From positions 59,734,593-59,798,592 of the forward strand of contig OX419759.1 of assembly GCA_948567375.1 (NCBI GenBank): 64,000 nucleotides of DNA, written 5' to 3'. The DNA is from Lunularia cruciata. Taxonomy: Eukaryota; Streptophyta; Marchantiopsida; Lunulariales; Lunulariaceae. The notes beneath the pieces are model-generated. The model did not search any database and had not been told where the DNA came from. It was given only the letters and a program-made list of their open reading frames with translations. Position numbers and translations under genes: made by a program. Below, one piece after another: positions 55,190-64,000 of this stretch. The number at the start of each line of letters is the position of its first letter. The first letter of the stretch is position 1.

Positions 55190-55855
55190 GGTATTGTGAT
55201 ATTTAGCTTGGTATTACAAGTACTTAAGAGATATTATTTATATAGAGATAAAGGATGGTTCTATATTAGTCATGGTTAGCTAAAGTTAGTCATAGCTAAG
55301 ATAGAGGGGACTTTACTTTAGAGGAAGTAGAAAAGATGAGCACCACTATTTTGGATTTTAGTGTGTTGACTTGGTATTATTCCTAGGTGTTTGGCTTTGA
55401 GGAAAGAGTTGAGAACTCTTGGGCCCGCAAGCCTTTTTTGTTTTGGATTCTTCTTTAGTCCAAGGATAGCCCATGTGAAGGAATCCTTGACTTAGTGGTT
55501 GGGTCAAGATAAGACCACATGCTTAGGGGAATATGTCCATGTGAATGGATATTCCTTTCTACTTTTTGACTTTACTTGACTTTTAGTCTAGTAACTTGAG
55601 TTACTACGGTAATTAGTAACTTTGGTACGTAAATATTTCACAAGTATATAAACAAGGGGTGAGGAGGTACTCATCATCCTTTCATTTGCAACTATCTCTC
55701 TCATTGAGTTCTCTAGTGAGCAATGTCTTGAGTCTTGGAGTGTTAGCCTTGGAGGAGTATGATGGAGTTGGGGTTCCTTGCCTTCTTAGTCCATGGTGCG
55801 CTACCATAATAGCCATTAGAGGTTCATCTTGAGTGAGAGACAGGCCGGCTCACAA
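55190..55855 (+). mobile_element. Solo LTR of family E inside element C
   Basis: Matches the LTR at 33937-34545 in opposite orientation, including TATTGTGATATTTAG at the left and GTCTTGGAGTGTTAGCCTTG near 55740. No internal retrotransposon sequence adjoins it, so it is a solo LTR left by recombination. Relative to element A, about 85 bp of gypsy sequence at the insertion point (encoding the residues after GGGS to RAQAI) is missing. Confidence 0.72.
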
Positions 55856-56440
55856 ACCACCACCTAGAGATGTCTGGATCTGAAATGGACACCTCTCCAC
55901 ATTGGTCTTCTGTAACTCCAGACCGATAACTGCCGCCTTCTCCAACATAAGGGGCTGCACACCCGAGTCTAACAAGACTCTCTGTGGTGTATAGACCTTC
56001 CTTGAAGGTCCCAACAAACAGAAAATCCCCCTCTGATTATCTAATAGGACAACACTAGGTGTGAACCGTGCTCTCTCAAAGGCCGGTCTAGCTGGCAACT
56101 CCTCCAGTCTAGTCGTTGTTGCCTACCATAAACCATTGGTCACTAAATGGATCCCATGCTCCTCAACCAAGTAAGCTCCACTACCAACCACCTCTGCTCT
56201 AGTAGTAGGAATTGCATCATCCCTACTCTCACAAAGCATGGCAGCCGACCGGAACATTGGGGTTGGGTCAACTCCCAATGTAAACATGTCATTGGCCAAA
56301 AACAAAGGACACCGCATAATCAACTGAGCCGCCTCCAACATCATGCTAGACTCAGTCTATGTAATAGTAGGTGGCTGACTAGCAGGTAGTCCATCATGCA
56401 CTCCATCACCACCTACCACACCTGCACTGGGACTTCTAGG
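55856..56440 (-). pseudogene. Element C protease region
   Basis: The frame 56098-55850 contains RVLLDSGVQPLMLEKAAVIG, a retropepsin active site with intact D-S-G. Upstream piece 56344-56123 links gag and protease. Element A has D-F-G at the same place. Confidence 0.75.
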
Positions 56441-58044
56441 AACCATGGATGTCATCTGCAATGCCTTTGATAGCGTGAAAGACTAGGGAAGTTTGACTTG
56501 TCTCCCAACCTCTCCTCTTTGTGGGTCCAACTCCACTGATGCTCCTCTAGGCTGTGGAGCATGTACTACACTCCTAGTCACTATTGCAGATGCATCCACC
56601 TTTGCTGCTCCGCACATGAAATCCAAAGCATCTCTGTCACCAGCATATGAGGTGGAAGCCTCAACACCAGAATCTGATCTCCTCTAAGCAATAGCCATAC
56701 TAGCTAATCTCTACTCCAACTGCTCAATCCGAGTAGCCATAGCTGTATTTGAAGTAAGGGCAGGTATTGCACCCCTACTAGGTGTAGATCCTCTACCACC
56801 TTGTCCTCCATGAACTGGAGCTCCTCTACTACCTGCCATAGCAGCCCTACCACTCTGTAACTCCGAGTGTACGTCAAAACACCGATCACTAGTGTGACCA
56901 AATCAATGGCAATGCTCACACTTCCTCTGTGCTGGCTGTGATGCACCAGAGGTATCAAGTCCGCTGCCCTGAGTACACTCTCTCCTATGGTGAGGTCCAC
57001 CTCAAGTCCAACAAGCAACACCACTACTCACTGGCTGCTGTTGACCCAAAAATGAAGGTAAGGGTCTAACTCTTCTAGGCCCTCCACTCGCTCCATAGGA
57101 TCTGGGCTGTCCACCCTGCCCTCAAAAACCAACTGGGCATGGTGCACTCTACTGCACTCTAGAAGAAGTCGCAGCCATGGATGAGGTCTCCCTACCAAAT
57201 CCAGATGTCACCACTCTCTCCTCTTCCATGTTGAGCTCAATACGCTCAGCCAAACCAAAGACCACTGCCAAAGTAGGCAAAGTAGCATGTAACAAAATAG
57301 CATCACAAACTCTACGTCGCAACTCCTTGTCCAGTATCCCATACCAAAACTGGACTGCCTGGGCCTCAGTGACTCCCTGAGTGAAACTGATCAGTTGCCT
57401 CATGCAAGTGTATGCCTCGCGTAGGCTCTCTCCAGCCTTCCGCTAGAACTCCTGCAAGCTCCTCAGCTTGTCAGTCCGTACTCCCTAGTAGTTCTGCCTC
57501 CAACACAAGAAGAACTCTACCATGGGGTTAAACCCCGGTACCACACCACCTCCTGCAGCGGTACCTCCACTCGTGGTAACACTATCTCCAACTAGTGCAC
57601 CTCCACTAGCTCCACCAACACTACTCGAGCTAGAACTTGTAGGTACAGTCGATCTACTCCTGGCCATCGAGCTGAAGTGATAAAGACATAGTTTAGAGAC
57701 CAATATTGTCTCTATAACTCGATCTCCTCCAAATGAGCTCTCCTGAACTCATGGTAGTCATCCATCGGCGGACCCTCCAAGTGTTGAAACAACCTCTTTC
57801 ATGCCATGAAAGGTGTGAACAAAGTCGGGTTCCACATCTGCTACAGATCACACCAACTATCAAACTCTTGGATGAAGTCATCCAACTCAATGGTACCCAC
57901 TATACCAGAGTAACACCTAGGGCCTTTGGAGGCCCCATAAATCTTGTCCATGTCCCACAACAACGGTGTGGACACAACAAGTGCACTCTCAACTAGATCA
58001 GCTCTTGTGTTGAACTCCAACTCAGAGTCAATCTCCTTCCTCAA
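56441..58044 (-). pseudogene. Element C gag region
   Basis: From 58044 (MRKEIDSELEFNTRADLVES) to about 56440, matching element A 70-1490. Frame 57403-57149 (RQLISFTQGVTEAQAVQFWY) is the capsid core. Two CCHC knuckles follow: CWT-stop-GGPHHRREC near 57005, in which the second Cys codon TGT has become TGA, and CEHCH-stop-FGHTSDRC near 56910. The stops fall in functional motifs, so this Gag is dead. An Ala/Gly/Ser-rich stretch (57703-57485) precedes the capsid. Confidence 0.78.
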
Positions 58045-58206
58045 TGGGACCTAAGATATAGGTTGATACCTAGCGCCACTTTGAGTAAACCCACTGCATA
58101 TTGCAGCGCTATCTCCTCTGGAATCCCCAAAGAACTCCGTTGTGACAAAGTAACCACAACTGCAACTGCAACCGCAAATTGCAACAGCAAGTACCCCACC
58201 AAGTGC

Positions 58207-58345
58207 CCACACCACCAAGTGCCAACACTAACCAAGCACCACCAAATGCCAATACCAATCGAGCACCACCAAATGCCAACACCAACCAAGCACCACCAAG
58301 TGCCAATACCAACCAAGCACCACCAAGTGCCAAAACTAATGGAAC
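58207..58345. repeat. 27-bp minisatellite, about five units
   Basis: The unit CACCACCAAGTGCCAAYACC plus AACCAAG is repeated in tandem with few substitutions, within the 5' leader of element C. Because 27 is divisible by three, all frames stay open and encode nine-residue repeats (PPSANTNQA on the plus strand), which is an artefact of the repeat. Confidence 0.9.
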
Positions 58346-59146
58346 ACTGTCCATTAATGTAATTGTAACTAAGACAACTATACTAGGGGCAAGGGCGACC
58401 TATAACCTACCATCACAACACGCATTCTCACGGTCTGTAGGTCATCACTTCCTACCTCACCGAAGAGAAACAAAGATAGTCTGACTGGTCATCACTCCAG
58501 CCTCACCATCGAGAGCACACTAGAGCACCAACGCTCAAAATTTAGGGCACCTCACACAAACATGGTGCACAAACAAGAAGTAAAGAATAGAGAGGGTCCA
58601 ATCACAAGAATGCTAAACAACAACCATCCATCTCATAAATCAACACAGGACCGCCTCTGCCACCATTTGGCATTTGACATAATTGGAGTACCTATCTATT
58701 TCTTGAGCAACGAGGATCACAGAGGATCAGTTTCAAGTTCTTTTTGCCAAAATCTAATGTAACTCCTTCACCAAATCTGACATAAAATCTGACATAAATC
58801 CCTAAAAATGGTTGACCACTAAATCCTCAGCTAACTCTTCACTCGAGTCAAATTGGAAAAATTGGTTTTGTCCAATCTTCAAATCGTGAGAATCTGCTCC
58901 CAACTCCACCTTCAATTTTAGTTTCTGAGCTCAACTCATAACAAATTGGTCCTGAGCTCAAAATCATAGCTACCGCTTGAAAATTGCTTTTCTCCTAGCT
59001 CCAAATTTTGCCAGTGCTGCCGCACACACACTCTCTTAGGGAAATCTGAACTACTAGATCAAGACACCAAGATCCACCATGCTTGGAGATACCACCAACA
59101 CTCGTATTTCCTGCACCAAATTTCCCCTTGACTCACTTCTCTGATG
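58346..59146 (-). other. Leader of element C between 5' LTR and gag
   Basis: No coding domain is recognised. Immediately inside the LTR, the minus strand reads ATTACATCAGAGAAG, which shares ATCAGAG with the initiator tRNA-Met primer site and may be a decayed primer-binding site. Confidence 0.5.
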
Positions 59147-59585
59147 TAATCAGATCATTAACCACTCAAATCAATCAAACTCAGATCAATACTTGATCTG
59201 ATCCTCAACAACTTGCCAACAACAGGGCACCGATTACAGTCAAGCCACACCAACTCTAGCATAGAGACTCTAGGTGACGCTCGCCGGCTTTCTGTCCACT
59301 CTAGCTAGGAACTCGAAGGCTCAACATCAGAGAAGTGAGCTCTCTAGAGCTTCACTCCTAGGGTATACCCATGATTTCGACCTAGGTCTCCTCTCAATGG
59401 TCCCGCTGATGGCACACCTGACGGTGCAGACAGTGCAAGTGACGGTGGGCCCCGCCATGAAGTTAGTACCCTAAACATGAAATCTGACTGTCGGAAAGTA
59501 GTCTATGAGTAACTGCCAAAATGCCTCTAACTACTATCACTGGAACTCTAGTGTCCGAGCATCTCGATACGACACTACAAATGGC
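59147..59585 (-). mobile_element. 5' LTR core of gypsy element C
   Basis: Nearly identical to 46950-47375 apart from a 13-bp insertion near 59435 and scattered substitutions. It joins copia sequence at 59586. The R1 motifs that flank the 3' copy are absent here. Confidence 0.85.
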
Positions 59586-60423
59586 TTGATAGCCTTTTAT
59601 CTTGTTGGACTCAAGCCTCTTGTTGTTACAATCCTTCTTTAAATGTCCAACCTTCACACAAACCTAGCACTTGCCTTTGAAACCTCTAGTTCTAGACTTG
59701 GATCTTGATTTACTCTTGATATGATCTCTCTCTCTCTCTCTTTTGTCCTTCCTCTTATAATTAGAGCTCCTAGATTTTTCTTTTCTTGGTTGGATCATTT
59801 TTACATCTTATTGGACACTGATGTTGAAGTGAACTCCTCAAAGCTTATATCATCCTTCCTAGATAGAAGAATTGTGACTGGGATGCTTCTATGATGGAGA
59901 AAGTGAAGTCAATAATAGCAATGCCTTATCCTCTTCTAATTTAACCTTTATGTTCATCAACTCACAAATGATTTTGTTGAAATTATTAAGGTGCTCCATA
60001 ATTCTTTGGCCTTCCTTCATTCACAATATATACAACTTTTGTTTAGATACAATTTGACAATGACTTGATCACGTAAAGATTCTCTAGTTTGGCCCATAGT
60101 TTTGGTGTAGATGCCTCATTCATAACATTGTATAGCACTTCATCATCAGGGTTCAACTCAATAGTGCTAATAGCTCTGAGATCTACATTTTCATCTTCCC
60201 CTCCTCATCACTTTTGTCCTCCTGTCATTTTCTTAGTGCTCTATGCAGCCCTTGTTGGACAAGAAGGCCCTTCCTCTTAGTTCTCAAAGTCCAAAAATTT
60301 TTCCATCAAACTTCTCTCCACTATAAATTAAGCATTTGATATGGATATCATCCTTGCTATTGCTTTGGTGTGGACTTCCCTCTAGACCCACTTCACTGCA
60401 CCCTCAAAATATTTGGCCTAAAT
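59586..60423 (-). pseudogene. Ty1/copia gag (5' part of the element split by element C)
   Basis: The minus strand from about 60420 encodes a copia gag in broken frames, including KEGQRIMEHLNNFNKIICEL and KVKLEEDKALLLLTSL (about 60025-59920), an Arg/Glu/Ser-rich linker and a zinc knuckle VCVKVGHLKKDC at about 59665-59635 whose first Cys is followed by a stop. The frame then meets element C at 59586 and resumes at 46848 with the protease, so the two blocks are one element. Confidence 0.78.
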
Positions 60424-60438
60424 ATGCTCTGATATCAA
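60424..60438 (-). promoter_or_regulatory. Copia primer-binding site
   Basis: The minus strand reads TTGATATCAGAGCAT, a close match to TGGTATCAGAGC, complementary to initiator tRNA-Met. It lies just inside an LTR end whose minus strand reads TTTTCCAACA. Confidence 0.8.
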
Positions 60439-60439
60439 T

Positions 60440-60840
<401 letters not shown>

Positions 60841-60959
60841 TCTTATAAAGGCCAGTCTTGCACCTTTTTGTTTCATCAGTCATGTTTGCTCATGACTATC
60901 ATAGTCTTCAATAATCCGTCAAGTCACTAATAACAAGCCAAAGATAACAGTTCTTGCTT

Positions 60960-61740
60960 TAATCTAGGTGTTGAAGTACCCATTTGGCTGGAAATGGCTT
61001 GGTAACTACTTCCTCTCTTCCTTAGTCAATAAGTTTAGACCCATGTAGAAATGTATCATGAATGTTGCTAGATATGTTGCTCCTCTATCTTCTTCAAAGT
61101 TGTGAAGTGTCCTTGCTTGTATGTAAAACATGTTTTCTTAATTCAGTAGTTCCCCTTTGTACATGTCATGGAAGAAGAGTGCTTGACTATTTGTAAGATA
61201 GGTTGTTCATTTATGCTTGAACAACTTCACAATGACCTCCACAATTTCTCTTTTGGGCTAGATCCTTGTAACTCCTTACTTTGTAGCCATTATTCTTATT
61301 CCTCCTCTCCGTGAAGGTGTCCTCAATGTATTAAATCAAGTAATTATCTACATACTTCTCCTTACTCTCCAGCCAATATTATTATTCCTCCTGTCCATGA
61401 AGGTTGCCTTGATGTCTTCAATTAAGTACTTGTCTACATACTTTGTGATGATGGTCATGGCTCAAGGGGTACCTACATCCACATTGAGTACTATCTTCCC
61501 ATTATTTTTGGTCAAGTTATGAGGATCCCTTCTCAAACTCCTTAAAGTTTTCTCCTTCTTGCCCTTCATTTTGTACATCATGCCAAAGTCACTTAACTCC
61601 CAATTCCAAAGCAAGAAACCTAAATGGTTGCTTTAGATTATCTCACTTCTATAGTGCATGGCACACTTGTTGAAAATAGGGTTTCTAAGGATGGCTTCAA
61701 AGATCTTCTTCATAGGCTTTTGGATGAATACCATCTTGAC
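60960..61740 (-). pseudogene. Decayed relative of the KNGYKV-domain protein
   Basis: Translating the minus strand gives, in order: FLLWNWELSDFGMMY, IEDTFTERRNKNNGYKVRSY with KD, then after a frameshift REIVEVIVKLFKHK, a stop, TTYLTNSQALFFHDMYKGEL with LN, and IHFYMGLNLLTKEER. These match, in the same order, FVAWNWNVSFPRFM, FSSKRTKNGYKVESYKD, RGIVSALMALLKPERTTYVM, AVFFHKLFAGEPIN and AHFYLRLNLLNLAER of the gene at 42160-43380. A segment of about 95 bp is duplicated in tandem (near 61310 and 61405). Many stops; clearly a pseudogene. Confidence 0.75.
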
Positions 61741-62156
61741 TCTTGGAGGAAATTAGAAAACTAGGATAAATGCAAATAAGATGGGAAGTAGAAATTGCTA
61801 CAAAGGTATGAAGACTTAGAAAATTGCTGATTTAGCTTGAGGCTAATTGCAAAGTCAACTCTAAGAAAAGTGGAATTGGTTAGTGTTCACTTGGATTTAT
61901 AAGCAAAGTCCTCAATCATTGTTTAGTTATTTAGTGGGTAAGGTATGGTTGGGCATTCCTTGTCATGTCATTCCAATGAGGTACTTCCACACACATGCAA
62001 AAATTTGCAAATTGTCCTCTTCATTGAGGTTACTATGATATTGAAGACAAAATTTCCTTCTTGAATGCAAATGGTCTCTGAGTTCAATTCTTTAACCAAG
62101 TGGTGGCATATTCAAATGTCTATACAAATTTTGCTTGCAATTGAGTCCAGGCTAAA

Positions 62157-62820
62157 GGTTATGATGCATATATACATCACTATGCGACAATAATAATTGT
62201 AAACATCATACACTATAGAAACACAACTCACACATAAGTCAAACATGAACTCTAAAGTGCTATAATAATCAGTTCATTCTTCCACTTGAATCATACTCAA
62301 ATCAGATCTATACACAATCCTTCACTCAATAATCTTCTAACAGTTGGACATTGATTATAGTCAAACCACACCCACTCTAGATAAGAGACTCTAGGTGATA
62401 CTTGTCAACATTTATCCACCATGACCAAGGAACTAGAAGGTTCAGTATCAAAAGAAGTGAGCTCTCTAGAGTTGCACTTTAAAATTATATCCCTCTACTT
62501 GACTTAGGTTTCCAACCCTAATAGTGCTACTAATGGCATATCCAATGGTGCAAATAATGCAAGTGATAGTGAGTCTCACCATGATCAATAGTCCTAACAA
62601 GAATTTGACCGACAACAAGTAGCCCATGAGTAACTACCAAAATACTATGATTACTAGAAACTACCACTCTAATGATCAAGAAAATTAGTTTTAGTGCTAT
62701 AAATATCATGACAACTATTGTGCATATTACATCATTAAAAAACATAAATTGTTGTCAAGATCATACACTATAGAAGCACAACTCACACATAAGTCATATA
62801 TGAACTCTAAAGTACCATAA
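62157..62820 (-). mobile_element. 3' LTR of gypsy element D with flanking R1 motifs
   Basis: A diverged copy of the LTR of element C. The R1 motif (CACAACTCACACATAAGTCA) occurs at about 62160-62262 and 62728-62820 around the LTR core, the third instance of this layout. The outer border is near 62157. Confidence 0.8.
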
Positions 62821-63008
62821 TCATCCTCTAGTTCATAGTTAGGTCCCTCTTAGTCTAGATAGCCATTTACTCCAAGTATGTGATATGCCTTATGGTGGGC
62901 AAAGATTAGGAGGTTGGGTGATGTCAAGCCTCATCCTTAGTTGCATGTCTACAATCTATACCACATAAATGCTGAACTAGCTATAGGTCAAGTACATATA
63001 AGATATAA

Positions 63009-63240
63009 TCATTGTCCTTGAGAAACCATCATGAAAAGAGGAATCAAGCATGCCATATGCCATCCTCTTGAACAGCTATCACACACCAACATAGTAGTAA
63101 CTTTACCAAAAGAGCCAAATAACATACACCGCAAGCCTACACATACAAGTGCCAAGCTTGGATCCATAGTGCCATCAATTTTGGGAGGTGGCATGGCATA
63201 GAATTATACACATGATCCTTTCAAACAACACCATCATGTC
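63009..63240 (-). pseudogene. PHD-like finger of element D
   Basis: The frame 63194-63009 reads IDGTMDPSLALV, CMLF (second Cys changed to Phe), VCDSC, GWHMAC, and ends before the last Cys pair, which is destroyed. It aligns along its whole length with the finger of element C. Confidence 0.8.
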
Positions 63241-64000
63241 CTTCCTACATGAGGACTCTAGAAGGCAAACCTTACACACTCTCAAGATAGTATGGCATGT
63301 CAAGTGTCATCGGTGTAGTTCTATTGTAAATATATATAGTCACTTGGATGAAATTGACAAATCAAGGTCTATACCCTCCTCCTCAAATATTAGCATAGCA
63401 TAAGGTATCCCTGTGTTGAGCAATGTCTAAGCTCTCAAAGGCCATTTACATCACTCTCCAAAAGATCTCTTCCCATTGAGAACATGTGCTCACATATATG
63501 TATGGATCATCTAAGTCCAAAACTACAATAGCTTCATGACAAATGGTTGTATGTAAATTTAGATCTTGTCTATAGAGTAGAAAGTAAGGAAAGAAGGATG
63601 CTAAGGAAGCTTGCCAGTTGAACCTATAGCCCATGGCCAACAAGATAATTGGAGATCCCTATCTCTCAAGTGGCTTCTTTACAAACCATACTTACTCAAT
63701 CTTCTCTTCACCATTTGAATCATCCTCTTTGCTAAGCAATCTACCTCAAGGTGATCTTGAGAGGTAGTACAATGATCAATGAAGACCTTGTCATACAAGA
63801 CGTCAAAATTTCCCAAGAACTCTATATCTTGATCATTCAGACCTCAACTGGTGCACCAAAATGACTAAGAACTTAATCCAAGAATGAATAAGTTGTCCAT
63901 TTACTAGACTTGTCAAGGAGTGCCACCAACTCAATCCACTTGGAGAAGAGTTCCATCATAACCAAAATATACCAGTGATGTCTCACAGTTAATGGTAAAG
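63241..64000 (-). pseudogene. Ty3/gypsy element D integrase (runs off the window)
   Basis: It matches element C 51300-50699 joined directly to 48080-47915, without the tandem-repeat insertion: near 63380-63420 the minus strand reads AQHRDTLCYANI followed by Gly-rich sequence, so it provides the empty insertion site. Frame 63643-63446 (MLAMGYRFNWQASLASFFPY) is the region after the catalytic core. It continues past 64000 towards RNase H. Confidence 0.8.

Noticed and set aside
58063..58484. Ala/Asn/Pro repeat protein
   Set aside because: It is the 27-bp minisatellite read in frame, located in a retrotransposon leader.

Overview
The window is nuclear DNA of a streptophyte plant. The evidence is nested Ty1/copia and Ty3/gypsy LTR retrotransposons primed by initiator tRNA-Met, a plant-type Helitron helicase relic, long (TA)n microsatellites, and one large intron-less LRR-Roc-COR (ROCO) gene with relics of paralogues beside it. 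A local ROCO cluster, unlike the single ROCO gene usual in flowering plants, makes me favour a bryophyte, fern, lycophyte or gymnosperm; this is inference. No rRNA, tRNA, CRISPR array or bacterial-type gene was seen. Apart from the ROCO gene, almost all coding sequence is decayed by stops and frameshifts.

Layout. 1-8416: decayed Ty3/gypsy element A (+), split by a 3.4 kb GA-rich tandem-repeat element (2804-6178) and joined inside its RNase H region to a Ty1/copia RNase H fragment. 8417-9900: a copy of the distal 3' flank of a ROCO gene. 9901-11533: nothing recognised. 11534-14560: copia element with LTR, primer site, gag, protease and integrase. 15215-15850: Helitron/PIF1 helicase relic. 16775-19056: ROCO pseudogene (-). 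19057-23116: ROCO-flank repeats and unrecognised DNA. 23117-27208: intact 1363-residue ROCO gene (-) with TATA box and poly(A) signal. 27209-32080: duplicated ROCO upstream DNA, a (TA)n tract, and a possible inverted-repeat element around a Cys-rich ORF. 32080-34545: gag plus LTR of another retroelement (-). 34556-39205: decayed gypsy element B (+). 40146-44000: transposon-associated coiled-coil protein of unknown family (-). 44079-44636: foldback element. 44650-46848 and 59586-60440+: a copia element (-) split by gypsy element C (46850-59585, -). C in turn carries a second GA-rich tandem-repeat element (48081-50693) and a solo LTR (55190-55855). 60960-61740: a second, decayed copy of the unknown coiled-coil-family domain. 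62157-64000: gypsy element D (-), running off the window.

Two results stand out. First, the gypsy family represented by B, C and D has a PHD-type zinc finger fused after integrase, where chromoviruses carry a chromodomain; C keeps a complete C4HC3 set. Second, the ROCO protein has no kinase after COR but a coiled coil, a Gly/Ala-rich hydrophobic segment of about 40 residues and a Cys-rich tail. That layout suggests a membrane-acting or signalling output, and the gene lies among degraded paralogues as expected of a birth-and-death gene cluster.
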